Shown here in pieces: positions 7,860 to 14,786 of a stretch of 20,211 nucleotides of DNA. Position 1 is the stretch's first letter. Each line of letters opens with the position of its first letter. Source of the stretch: Pirellulales bacterium (GTDB lineage: Bacteria > Planctomycetota > Planctomycetia > Pirellulales > Thermoguttaceae); NCBI GenBank assembly GCA_030605745.1, contig JAUWHT010000191.1:1-20211 (forward strand). The letters are read 5' to 3'. The notes below the pieces were generated by a model. The model ran no database searches. It was not told where the DNA came from and saw nothing but the letters and a program-made list of their open reading frames with translations. Both the position numbers and the translations under genes were made by a program.

Positions 7860-8672
7860 TCAGGAAGGCGCCGGCTCCGTTGTCGATTCGCGGCGAATGT
7901 CCTCCTCGAATTCATCATCACTGATCGACCCGGTAGCCCAGGCCAGTGCACGTGTCGTGAGCCCGTCGAGTCCGTAGTCCATTAGCTTGGCAATCATTCG
8001 ATTGATTTGTGCTTTCGTTTTCCGATAGCGGAACCTGCGGCCCGGTTTGCCTTCGCTCGGGTGCCTACCACGTCGTTTCGCTCTGGCCATCTCGGCGGCT
8101 GCCTTGATTTGCTCTTCGGGCGTTTCGAACTGGCTGAGAACCTCCACGTCCACCAGGCTCAGCGTCCTGGCCGCCACCTTGATCTGCACCTCCTCCGGCA
8201 GCTTGAGTAGCCGGAACCGGGCCTGGACCCATCGGGTGTGTCGTTTCAGCTCCTTCGCGGCCTCGCGGAGTGACGCGCCCTTGGGGAAGAGCCTGCCCAA
8301 CGCTCGGGCCTCCTCCAACACGTTCAAGTCTTGGCGTTCCAGGTTCTCCGTGAAGTTGAACAATCGGGCTTGCCGGTCGGTCAGCCCGCTCCAAACAGTC
8401 GCCGGTATTTCGGTCCACTTGAGGAACGTCGTTACTGCTCGGAAGCGTCGGTGCCCAGCAATCAACCGCCATCGGAACCCCTCGTGGTCGAAACCCTCGA
8501 TTTCCTCGACCGGCTGAACCACCACGGGGAACTGCAACCCCAGTTCGTGGATGCTTTGTGCAAGCTCCTCGACCGATTGAAGCGTGAACGCACCACGACA
8601 GTTGAACTCCGCGTCGTAGAACACCTGTGGCACGGGCAGCGAGAACACGTCGTACTGCTGGAGTCGCTTCAT
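7860..8672 (-). CDS. ParB/KorB-like DNA-binding protein (first copy)
   Basis: The 270-residue protein has a ParB N-terminal domain. It contains IAGHRRFRAV (about residues 71-80), the GxxRR nucleotide-contact motif, and TENLERQDLNVLEEARAL (from about 108), the ParB/KorB signature leading into the helix-turn-helix. The latter is at about 130-155 (ASLREAAKELKRHTRWVQ). The tail (about 195-230) is rich in Arg and Lys. Family members bind CTP and load onto DNA at parS-like sites for partition, or repress transcription. No ParA partner is seen, which favours a regulatory or DNA-packaging role, or a ParA outside the window. The ATG lies 24 bases after the metallophosphoesterase stop and has no strong ribosome-binding site. 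Confidence 0.85.
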   Translation of the reverse strand: MKRLQQYDVFSLPVPQVFYDAEFNCRGAFTLQSVEELAQSIHELGLQFPVVVQPVEEIEGFDHEGFRWRLIAGHRRFRAVTTFLKWTEIPATVWSGLTDRQARLFNFTENLERQDLNVLEEARALGRLFPKGASLREAAKELKRHTRWVQARFRLLKLPEEVQIKVAARTLSLVDVEVLSQFETPEEQIKAAAEMARAKRRGRHPSEGKPGRRFRYRKTKAQINRMIAKLMDYGLDGLTTRALAWATGSISDDEFEEDIRRESTTEPAPS

Positions 8673-8696
8673 CTGACGCTCGCATGGTCGATCTCG

Positions 8697-9947
8697 TCAC
8701 TTGTCATCCGGGTCCAACTCGATTTTGTATCGCTGCGGGCCTTTGGATTCTCGCTCTTGATCTTTGAGTTTGACATCAAGACGCCAGGTGATTCCGTACT
8801 TGGAGTTGCACCCGTGTAGCCATTGAAACGGGGAGGTATATGCAGACAGGGCTTCATAGGCATAGGCATCCGTAGCAAACCACGGCCCGTTCATAATCAT
8901 CTCACCATCCAGTGCGCCGACCATTCCCTTGGTATGGAAGTGACCAACGCAGAAATAACGTACTCGTGGACCTGACTGGAATGGGGCAAGACCTTGTAGA
9001 CGTTGCTGTCGACGCTGCAACCCATACCATGGAATCGACAGACTGGAACGAACGTCGTCACCGTGGCTGATGTTGAAGCCCACGCCGTTGATGTCGAGGT
9101 TGACACTGAAACTGTTGGGGATGGTGAAGCCGATGTTGGAGATGTCTTGGCAATACAACTTGGCCAGTTCGGCAATCAGGTAATCCCAAGAGTCCTGGGC
9201 CGAATGGTAATCTTTTTTCGGCGTCCGGCGCCCGTGGTTACCTGGCACATAAACCACGTTCACCTGCTCGAAGTGCGGGGCCAGATCGCGGTACATCAGA
9301 GCGTGCAGCTTGCCGATTGCCAGGCAGTTCCGCATCATCCTCTTGAAGTAGCTGCGGCCGGCGGCGCCATGAATCTCACCCGAAGTGAAGTCACCGTAGG
9401 CCAGCACATTGAGCACGGGGAAGCAGAACTGACTGCGAAGAATCTGTTTGGTCCACTGGAGCGTGGTATCTACGAGACGTTCGGCGCGGCAGCACGAAAT
9501 GGGAAAGTCGTATTTCTCCAGCCCGCCACACTCCTCCGGACGCACAATCTGGTCGTGATGGCCATCGCTGAGGTGAAGTACGGCGTGCTCCTCGATACGC
9601 CCTTTCTTGGAGAAGGCTTTCCGCGCCTGGGGCAACGGCTTGACGGGGATGATCTTGTTGGTAAGCACATCGGCCATCGCCTTGAACAGACCCCGATCCC
9701 GAGCCCCGGCCTTGGCTTTGCGCCGCTCGCGGTTTCGCTCCTCGGTCAGGTGCGCGATGTCCGCCTCCAGTTCCAGGATGCGGGCGTTGGTAGGGTCGTA
9801 GTCGGTGATCGGCTTCCGCTGGCCGCCGGGTCGCTTCTTCGGCGGACCGCCATCAGGCCAAGGCACGTCCTTGTGGGTCGGCATCTCGTTCAGTGCAGAT
9901 GAAAGCCGATTGTCAACGGCCGGCTTTCCGAGAGGCCCCATGTACAC
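8697..9947 (-). CDS. Calcineurin-like metallophosphoesterase
   Basis: This is a 416-residue protein with a full set of dinuclear metal motifs: HLSDGHHD (D128, H130), YGDF (D186), PGNH (N237, H238), SHGDD (H295) and GHFHTKG (H336, H338). Residues about 55-80 form a charged coiled coil (LELEADIAHLTEERNRERRK). Family members hydrolyse phosphodiesters, and SbcD/Mre11 relatives cut DNA. In this replication operon a nuclease role is plausible but unproven. It is the first gene of the leftward block. AAGGAG lies about 16 bases before the ATG at 9947 and about 10 bases before an in-frame TTG at 9953, so TTG may be the real start. Alternative ATGs are at 9941 and 9884. Confidence 0.85.
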   Translation of the reverse strand: MYMGPLGKPAVDNRLSSALNEMPTHKDVPWPDGGPPKKRPGGQRKPITDYDPTNARILELEADIAHLTEERNRERRKAKAGARDRGLFKAMADVLTNKIIPVKPLPQARKAFSKKGRIEEHAVLHLSDGHHDQIVRPEECGGLEKYDFPISCCRAERLVDTTLQWTKQILRSQFCFPVLNVLAYGDFTSGEIHGAAGRSYFKRMMRNCLAIGKLHALMYRDLAPHFEQVNVVYVPGNHGRRTPKKDYHSAQDSWDYLIAELAKLYCQDISNIGFTIPNSFSVNLDINGVGFNISHGDDVRSSLSIPWYGLQRRQQRLQGLAPFQSGPRVRYFCVGHFHTKGMVGALDGEMIMNGPWFATDAYAYEALSAYTSPFQWLHGCNSKYGITWRLDVKLKDQERESKGPQRYKIELDPDDK

Positions 9948-10320
9948 AAACGATCACAACTCCTTGTCTCACAACTGGTTGCGTTGATCCGTGCCTTCCC
10001 AGATTCCCCGCCGGTAAAGACGCGCGGCCCCCACTTGCGGAATCGAGCGTCCCGGCATATGCTCAGGATGGTGGAATTCCTGATACAGGGTAAGTTAGGT
10101 CAGTCGAGTCACCAATGGAACTTCAACTTGTTGAATTAGACTTTCGGCACCAACCACAGCCAGACTAGCCGGCGATGAAACGTCGGGCGGAGACGATTCT
10201 TGGCAGCCAACTGGATGTCCCAGAGCCGAAGGCTGCGACAGATAGATACACGTGGTCTTCAAGAGATTGGGTTGCATCATCGGAATTGCTGCAAGTCTGC
10301 TTGGAATGAGGGACACAGTC
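9948..10320. other. Divergent intergenic region between the phage operon and lipoprotein genes
   Basis: About 370 bases separate the divergent metallophosphoesterase and kelch genes, so both need promoters here. I found no convincing -35/-10 pair on either strand. An in-frame GTG at 10252 opens the kelch frame early, but the sequence before 10321 does not look like secreted protein. The one clear symmetric site is the palindrome at 10122-10135. Confidence 0.5.
10122..10135. promoter_or_regulatory. Candidate operator palindrome TTCAAC-TT-GTTGAA
   Basis: A perfect 6-base inverted repeat with a 2-base centre lies in the divergent spacer, 186 bases before the kelch ATG. Its size and symmetry suit a dimeric repressor. 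Only one copy is present, so this is a weak assignment. Confidence 0.3.
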
Positions 10321-11343
10321 ATGCCAAACGGAACGACTCGAACCGTGCTTGCAGCGGCATGCATAGCGCTGACGGGATGTGGCGGGAGTACCGGCAGCAC
10401 CGGTGTCAGCAACAACGGACGGTGGATCAAGGCCGCCACGCCGACGGTGGCTCCGTGCAAACGCTGCGACCACGTCATGATCTACGATCGAAAACGGGAA
10501 ACTGTATTGCTCTACGGGGGCGTGAGTTCGGCAGGATTGCTGACAGATACTTGGGAGTGGGACGGTGTGGCCTGGCGAGAGATTCAGACCACGAAGCGGC
10601 CCGAGCCCAGCTTGAGTGTCGCGATTGCCACGCACGAGGCAAGCGGGCGGATTCTCCTCTGTAACGACGGAGGCACTTGGGAATGGTGTGATGGCGAGTG
10701 GAGATATCTGTCTTCCTGTCCCGGATATTGCGAAGATTTCGCGATGGCGTACGATCCTCAAAGCGAGAAGATAATCTTGTTCGGCGGGTCGACAGGCACA
10801 GGAGATGAGCGCACTTACATGGACGATACTTGGCAATGGGACAGGGCCAGATGGCAGGTGTTGGCGACCTATACCAAGCCTGCTCCACGGGACCGCCACG
10901 CCATGTTTTCTGCGCCATGGGACGAGAAATTGATTCTCTGCGGTGGTCTGAACGCAGAGGGGTGGGGCGGTTCGCTTGTAGGTCACGCACTGGATGATAT
11001 GTGGGCATTCACTGGTACGCGGTGGGAAAAAGAACCTTCGCTACGCCTTCCAACGGTCCTGATGCAGTTCGCAACAGCGTCCGATACGGATCGTGGCCAT
11101 CTCGTCTTGTTCGGCGGTAAGGGACGAGGCACGTTGGGACTGCCCTCGAACTTTGGTGGAACCTTTGAATGTAATGGGCACATCTGGTGGCAGATCGAAA
11201 CGTCTGATAGTCCGTCGCCCCGACGAAGAACGGCGATGGCGTATGATTGTAGGCGCAAGAAAGTCGTGCTGTTCGGTGGCCTAGGTCAATCCCTTCTTGG
11301 CGACACTTGGGAATACCAGCCCACAGCCAAGCACGGGGGATGA
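10321..11343 (+). CDS. Kelch-repeat beta-propeller lipoprotein
   Basis: The 340-residue product starts with MPNGTTRTVLAAACIALTGC, a lipoprotein signal peptide with C20 as the lipidated residue. The mature protein is made of six kelch-type repeats following a x-YD-x-V-LFGG-DTWEWDG-W scheme: LLYGG...DTWEWDGVAW, a degenerate ILLCNDGGTWEWCDGEW, ILFGG...DTWQWDRARW, LILCGG...DDMWAFTGTRW, LVLFGG...GTFECNGHIWW and VVLFGG...GDTWEY. Six blades suggest a closed six-bladed propeller exposed at the envelope or periplasm, for binding protein or polysaccharide. The start at 10321 is chosen for the signal peptide and the GAGG nine bases upstream. It is not a replication protein and interrupts two leftward phage blocks, so it is probably cargo or host DNA. 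Substrate and role are unknown. Confidence 0.85.
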   Translation: MPNGTTRTVLAAACIALTGCGGSTGSTGVSNNGRWIKAATPTVAPCKRCDHVMIYDRKRETVLLYGGVSSAGLLTDTWEWDGVAWREIQTTKRPEPSLSVAIATHEASGRILLCNDGGTWEWCDGEWRYLSSCPGYCEDFAMAYDPQSEKIILFGGSTGTGDERTYMDDTWQWDRARWQVLATYTKPAPRDRHAMFSAPWDEKLILCGGLNAEGWGGSLVGHALDDMWAFTGTRWEKEPSLRLPTVLMQFATASDTDRGHLVLFGGKGRGTLGLPSNFGGTFECNGHIWWQIETSDSPSPRRRTAMAYDCRRKKVVLFGGLGQSLLGDTWEYQPTAKHGG

Positions 11344-11542
11344 CGGCCATGGTATGAACTGCATTCCACGGACGAAAAGGAGTACTGGGCGAAAAGGGGA
11401 CAGTCGGGACAGGCGCATTTTATCGGAAACCGACCAGTGCGCGGGGTTCGCCGGGGGTAGACTTGGTTTTCGGTCTTGGATGCCACTCGGTGTCGTACGG
11501 TGGAACGTGATAACAGCATTACACTAACGAGGGAGAGTCACC
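11344..11542. other. Spacer between the two lipoprotein genes with a REP-like motif
   Basis: No gene is seen. The stretch at 11392-11421 begins AAAAGGGGACAGTC and ends GGGACAGGCGCATTTT, so GGGACAG occurs twice between an A-run and a T-run. From memory, this resembles GGGGACAG repeats seen near REP-associated transposase genes. Only one unit is present here. A ribosome-binding site for the next gene (GAGGGAGAG) closes the spacer. Confidence 0.35.
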
Positions 11543-12436
11543 ATGCCATCGCGACGGTTATTGCTCCTAGCACTCTTGTTTGCGTCTGCCGCGGTAACAG
11601 GCTGTGCGGACCGAACAGAAGAGACCACGGCACCAGAGACCGACGCAGCAACCGAACAAGAGACCATGGCATTTGATGCGGCTACGGCGACCGAAGAGCC
11701 CACGACTGTTAACGTAGAGGAACCTGCACCTTCCGAGGCAGGCGCTCAGGCAGAGCAGGCCACGGCCGCTAAAGGACGCCAGTGGATCTACAAGGATCGA
11801 AACGGTTACTTTGTCGCCGTTCCCCCGGCTGGCTGGACTCAAAAGGACTACCCATCAGAGACTGTTCGATCAAAGGTCGCGTTTGTCTCAACTGACGACT
11901 CATTCGTTCTTATTCGGATAATCGCCGGCCCAATTCCGCGTCCGTCGTATACCTTGGACGATCTCTATGAAGAAGGAAAACAACAGATCGCAACAGTCCT
12001 TCGTCCCAGGTTCCCTTCTGTCACAATCAACCTGACAAAGGAAAAAGTGCACGGTCTGGACGCAATAGTGTGGATGAATTCCGGCCCGCCTGTTGGAGTC
12101 CAGAAGAGGGTGCAGTACGTCAAAGGCAATCTGTGGTATCAAGTATCAATCACCACTAAAACACGGACTGAGTTTGATAAGTACCACAGCACATTTGAAC
12201 GATTTCTAAGTGGTTTCGTGCTTCTGGATAAGAGAGGCGAATTCTCTGAGCAAGACGCGAAAGGCGCGATTGTGTCCAGATACAGAAGAATTGCCGAGCT
12301 CTACGAAGAGATGGGAAGAATGGATGAGGCTATTGTCTTTCTTAATGAAGGTCTTTCCATCGTTCCTGACAGCAGAGAACTGCTAGATTATAAGCAGAGG
12401 CTCACGACCAGTCGTTACAAGAAACCGAAGAATTGA
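11543..12436 (+). CDS. Lipoprotein with acidic linker and C-terminal TPR-like helices
   Basis: The 297-residue protein begins MPSRRLLLLALLFASAAVTG, followed by C21, a lipobox for signal peptidase II. Residues about 22-75 are an acidic, Thr/Ala/Glu-rich, probably disordered tether (TEETTAPETDAATEQE). The folded middle (about 78-230) includes GYFVAVPPAGWTQKDYPSET, the pattern of a PsbP-like or similar single-domain lipoprotein with a conserved PPAGW turn. The end (about 245-290) has RYRRIAELYEEMGRMDEAIV, a TPR-like pair of helices. GGGAG precedes the ATG. It follows the kelch gene by 199 bases on the same strand. Codons use more A/T at third positions than the phage genes around it. I do not recognise the exact family; an envelope-located binding protein is inferred. 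Confidence 0.75.
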   Translation: MPSRRLLLLALLFASAAVTGCADRTEETTAPETDAATEQETMAFDAATATEEPTTVNVEEPAPSEAGAQAEQATAAKGRQWIYKDRNGYFVAVPPAGWTQKDYPSETVRSKVAFVSTDDSFVLIRIIAGPIPRPSYTLDDLYEEGKQQIATVLRPRFPSVTINLTKEKVHGLDAIVWMNSGPPVGVQKRVQYVKGNLWYQVSITTKTRTEFDKYHSTFERFLSGFVLLDKRGEFSEQDAKGAIVSRYRRIAELYEEMGRMDEAIVFLNEGLSIVPDSRELLDYKQRLTTSRYKKPKN

Positions 12437-12446
12437 GTGGAGCCGA

Positions 12447-12486
12447 CGTGGGCAGGCACGGCGCTTCGCTCTGTGCCTTCCCCACG
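12447..12486. terminator. Strong hairpin between convergent genes
   Basis: CGTGGG and AGGCAC (12447-12459) pair with GTGCCT and CCCACG (12473-12486), with one small internal loop, and GCG/CGC pairs inside. It starts 11 bases after the lipoprotein stop and ends 12 bases before the stop of the leftward small ORF. A bidirectional terminator or 3'-end stabiliser fits. There is no T-run, so it is not a classical Rho-independent terminator. Confidence 0.6.
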
Positions 12487-12497
12487 CGGCTGACTCA

Positions 12498-12692
12498 TCA
12501 CGTCAGCCCAACCGGCGCGTCTGGATCGCGCATTGCAGCCAGGCACGAAAGAAAGCGTTCTGCATCGGTCAGTTCACGGGGGCAGGCGTCGGCCGCACGC
12601 GCGGGGCTGTAGCCGAGCATCTGGTGGCTTAGCCCCAGGAACGTCGTGAAGTCGACCGCCGGCCGCTGGATCAGCACGGCGTCGGGTTGCAT
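12498..12692 (-). CDS. Hypothetical protein, 64 residues
   Basis: The frame starts MQPDAVLIQRPAVDFTTFLG and ends AAMRDPDAPVGLT. It has no signal peptide, membrane segment or motif I know. It contains a predicted helix with AADACPRELTDAERFLSCLA. It would be the last gene of the leftward block and ends at the hairpin at 12447-12486. No ribosome-binding site precedes the ATG at 12692. A longer version would run through the tRNA-like element at 12754-12807 and is therefore unlikely. Translation is uncertain. Confidence 0.4.
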   Translation of the reverse strand: MQPDAVLIQRPAVDFTTFLGLSHQMLGYSPARAADACPRELTDAERFLSCLAAMRDPDAPVGLT

Positions 12693-12753
12693 GGTTGGTT
12701 CGTAACAGACGGTTCGCGGGATGTGACAGGTGGGAAATGAAAGGTGGGAAAAA

Positions 12754-12807
12754 GACCCCGTGCAGGGATCGAACCTGCACAAGCCCCATGAGGTGGCTTA
12801 CGGGGTC
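12754..12807 (-). ncRNA. 54-nt tRNA-like structure lacking a D-arm
   Basis: On the minus strand GACCCCGT at the 5' end pairs perfectly with ACGGGGTC at the 3' end, like an acceptor stem. Just before the 3' strand is a canonical T-arm, GCAGG-TTCGATC-CCTGC, with the invariant TTC and A of real tRNAs. Between them, in place of D-arm, anticodon arm and variable loop, is a single 17-base arm (AGCC...GGCT) with an A/G mismatch. If read as an anticodon loop it would carry TCA but lacks T33. TTTT follows the structure. It is 54 nt against about 72 or more for a tRNA, so it is a degenerate tRNA or a tRNA-mimic RNA. It lies 27 bases downstream of the leftward gene at 12835. Confidence 0.45.
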
Positions 12808-12834
12808 CGGTGAGAGAATCTCAGCATATCTGTG

Positions 12835-13557
12835 CTACCGAGCGCGGCGGTTGGTCTCTTCCTCGGAGACTTTTTCCACGCCGTCGTCCTTGACGTTGAC
12901 GAACCGCTCGATCTCGCGGACGATCATGTCCATCGAGGGCAATTTTGTGAACGGCGTCGAGCACTTCACGACGACCGGGACGTGCCACGAGTACGTGCCC
13001 TTCTCGACCAGCCGGCTCTTGAGGGTCAGCGGCAGCGGGCCGTGTGGCTCCGCATCGCTCAGCTCGCGGGCCGCGATTTGGGCCTCGCTGAGCGGCAGGT
13101 AGGAGTAAATCTTCTTGGCCTCGCTGCGGGTGCTCTTCGAGCCGCAGAAGAATTCCAGGAACCGGCCGCTGCTGCGCTCGAAGACGAGGAAGCTGGGACC
13201 GTACATGCAATGCGACTCCTTTTCGAGTGCCTCTGCCGCGATCCGCTTGAACTCCGCCGACTCGTGGTCGTGGCAGACGATGATGGCTTCCTTGTCGCTC
13301 ATGTCGATGGCCTTCGGCCGGCGAGCGAAAGGAATGATATCGATGGTGTCGCCAAGGTCGACGATGTCGTCGGCCGACTCGGGAATGCCGTAATGGCCAG
13401 GCCGAATGAGGCCCTTGTCAATGGCCTTGCCCTTGGTATAGAGCTGCAAGCGGCCTAAGAAATCGCCGCTCTTGGCCAGTTCGGTGAAGGTTTCGTCAGT
13501 GCCGACCTGGGTGGAAGGCAACTGAGTCAGATCGATGGGAACGAGACTTGTAGACAT
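12835..13557 (-). CDS. Conserved phage-type protein of unknown function
   Basis: The 240-residue protein has no signal peptide or membrane helix and is probably cytoplasmic. Notable segments are FLGRLQLYTKGKAIDKGLI (about residues 33-52), HYGIP and DIVDLGDTIDIIPFARRPKA in the first third, HCMYGPSFLVFE in the middle, then FLEFFCGSKSTRSEAKKIYS. The pattern LGRLQ, GHYGIP, RPKA, YGPSFLVF, FFCGSKS resembles a phage protein family of unknown role that I have seen near replication genes. Single-stranded DNA binding or a recombination accessory role is a guess only. AAGGAA lies 8 bases before the ATG. The C-terminus is charged and ends in ETNRRAR. It lies 78 bases downstream of the second ParB-like gene. 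Confidence 0.65.
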   Translation of the reverse strand: MSTSLVPIDLTQLPSTQVGTDETFTELAKSGDFLGRLQLYTKGKAIDKGLIRPGHYGIPESADDIVDLGDTIDIIPFARRPKAIDMSDKEAIIVCHDHESAEFKRIAAEALEKESHCMYGPSFLVFERSSGRFLEFFCGSKSTRSEAKKIYSYLPLSEAQIAARELSDAEPHGPLPLTLKSRLVEKGTYSWHVPVVVKCSTPFTKLPSMDMIVREIERFVNVKDDGVEKVSEEETNRRAR

Positions 13558-13635
13558 AGGATAGGTTCCTTGAGAAATGAGTAGTGTGGTGGGAAAACAA
13601 GAGGAAACAAGAGGAGAGAATGTGGGGCGGGAATG

Positions 13636-14535
13636 TTAGTCGTCTACATGATCCACCTCACTTTCTTCGAGAAACTGTTTTCGTGACCGGGCACGAGCGG
13701 CCCGCTCTTGGTCTTCGACGCTCTGGCGATCCAGGTGCATCGCCCAACGCAACGCGGCATAGAATCCGTCCACCGGCGTTCGACAGTTTTCCGCCGTGAC
13801 GAGCAACGCACCGATTTCCTTCCGTTCGACTTCCTGTTGGATTTCCGTAAGCGAACGGAGATGGGCCTGCGGCCGGAACTCGCTGCACCAGAACGCCTCC
13901 ATCTTTCCTTGTTTGACCGCCTCGGTGAACTGTTTGATGACGGTCGCTGCTATGGCACGGAACTCGCGGCTAGATAAGGTCCGTGCCTGGTCGATGTAAT
14001 CGCTTTGGAGCCGCCGCGGTATCTTCGCCAGCATGTAGGCTGACTGGACCGGAATCTCACCACGGTCGACCATCTTTCTGGCTTCGCCTACGAGCCTGAG
14101 TAACCCGAGGGTCTGGCGAACCCAGCCGGGCGACTTGTGGACCAGGTGCGAGAGTTCATCAAACGTCATCTCCGGCCGCCGTGTCAGTATCCGTTTCATC
14201 TGCCGAGCGAATTCCACCGGTTTCGTCTCCGGACGAACGGCGTTGGCCTGAATCTGTGCGGCAAGCACGGCATCGTCCGACACGTTGTGCTTGATGATGC
14301 AAGGGATCGACTCCAGGCCCAACTCACGAGCGCAGGTATATCGGTATAGGCCGTCGATGATCTCGTACTTGCCCTCATCCTTCGCTGGACGGACCGAAAT
14401 CGAGTTCCAAAACCCTTCGGCCGCGATCGAGTCGCGCATCTCCATGTACTCCACCGAGTCCTTATCTATGAGGCGCAATATCATGTGCGGCTGGGCGATC
14501 TGGCCGATCGGAATGTTGGCGGTTGTGTCGTGCAT
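13636..14535 (-). CDS. ParB-like DNA-binding protein (second, divergent copy)
   Basis: The 299-residue protein has a ParB-type N-domain: ISVRPAKDEGKYEIIDGLYR (about residues 46-65) replaces the usual GHRR with DGLYRY, so the second motif arginine is missing. A helix-turn-helix follows (TFDELSHLVHKSPGWVRQTL, about 124-143), then a long charged C-terminal region with RAARARSRKQ. It is unlike the copy at 7860 outside the fold, so it is not a recent duplicate. The ATG at 14535 is chosen because GGAAGG lies 7 bases upstream; a TTG at 14550 would read through that site. It starts 22 bases from the left arm of the inverted repeat at 14557-14753, and may bind there as repressor or partition protein. 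CTP use is doubtful with the altered motif. Confidence 0.78.
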   Translation of the reverse strand: MHDTTANIPIGQIAQPHMILRLIDKDSVEYMEMRDSIAAEGFWNSISVRPAKDEGKYEIIDGLYRYTCARELGLESIPCIIKHNVSDDAVLAAQIQANAVRPETKPVEFARQMKRILTRRPEMTFDELSHLVHKSPGWVRQTLGLLRLVGEARKMVDRGEIPVQSAYMLAKIPRRLQSDYIDQARTLSSREFRAIAATVIKQFTEAVKQGKMEAFWCSEFRPQAHLRSLTEIQQEVERKEIGALLVTAENCRTPVDGFYAALRWAMHLDRQSVEDQERAARARSRKQFLEESEVDHVDD

Positions 14536-14591
14536 GTGGTTGCCTTCCAAACCGTATCTACTAAAGCAAATACTTTTTGAGGCGGGTTTGT

Positions 14592-14640
14592 TTGGAAAAT
14601 TCCAAGAATGTGCGGAAAAGATCGTCTTGGACCTTCCAAG
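14592..14640. repeat. Iterated TTCCAAG boxes
   Basis: TTGGAA-AA-TTCCAA lies at 14592-14605 and CTTGGA-CCT-TCCAAG at 14626-14640. A further TTCCAA at 14545-14550 lies in the leader of the ParB-like gene. The boxes are palindromic and repeat within about 100 bases, as expected for sites of an initiator, repressor or ParB-like protein. Confidence 0.5.
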
Positions 14641-14641
14641 A

Positions 14642-14658
14642 GGCCGTTACAAACGGCC
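14642..14658. repeat. Perfect hairpin at the centre of the inverted repeat
   Basis: GGCCGTT-ACA-AACGGCC is a 7-base perfect stem with a 3-base loop. Its centre (14650) is about 5 bases from the midpoint of the outer repeat (14655). It could be a cruciform, a protein site or part of an origin. Confidence 0.5.
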
Positions 14659-14749
14659 GATCGACGCGGCGAATTCACACAACACGCGCGAATTTCCGAA
14701 AATCCGGCGATTTCCCAAACAGGCCCGCCCAAAAAAGTATTTGCTTTAG

Positions 14750-14786
14750 TAGACGTCTAGGAAGAACGCGTCTTGGTTCGCAAGAC
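14750..14786 (+). promoter_or_regulatory. Primase leader: 10-base palindrome and small hairpin
   Basis: TAGACGTCTA at 14750-14759 is a perfect palindrome touching the right arm of the inverted repeat, and it is absent at the left arm. GTCTTG (14770-14775) pairs with CAAGAC (14781-14786) around GTTCG. These would lie in the operator or 5' leader of the primase transcript and could allow that side to be controlled separately. Confidence 0.35.

Larger units (their letters stand above)
14557..14753. repeat. Inverted repeat flanking the divergent intergenic region
   Basis: The left arm (14557-14578) and right arm (14732-14753) are exact reverse complements over 22 bases. Each reads GTATTTGCTTTAGTAG outward toward its own gene. 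Similarity continues inward for about 20 more bases, with CCCGCC and CAAACA kept in both arms. Each arm precedes a divergent operon. A duplicated promoter/operator or an origin boundary fits. In each outward-reading arm CAAACA and TATTTG are 16 bases apart, a poor but conserved -35/-10-like pair. The flanks show no target-site duplication. Confidence 0.75.

Noticed and set aside
8065..8700. 211-codon minus-strand frame overlapping the first ParB-like gene
   Set aside because: It is in another frame of a gene with clear ParB motifs; Arg-rich sequence without domains.
9003..9902. 299-codon open frame on the plus strand
   Set aside because: It is the antisense shadow of the metallophosphoesterase, whose metal motifs are complete.
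10165..10986. 273-codon open frame on the minus strand
   Set aside because: It is opposite the kelch lipoprotein, which has a signal peptide and regular repeats; the antisense frame has neither.
12754..12807. Ordinary tRNA gene
   Set aside because: Too short, no D-arm, no T33 and no encoded CCA; kept only as tRNA-like.
14557..14753. MITE or insertion element defined by the inverted repeat
   Set aside because: No target-site duplication in the flanks, and the arms have meaningful positions before divergent genes.
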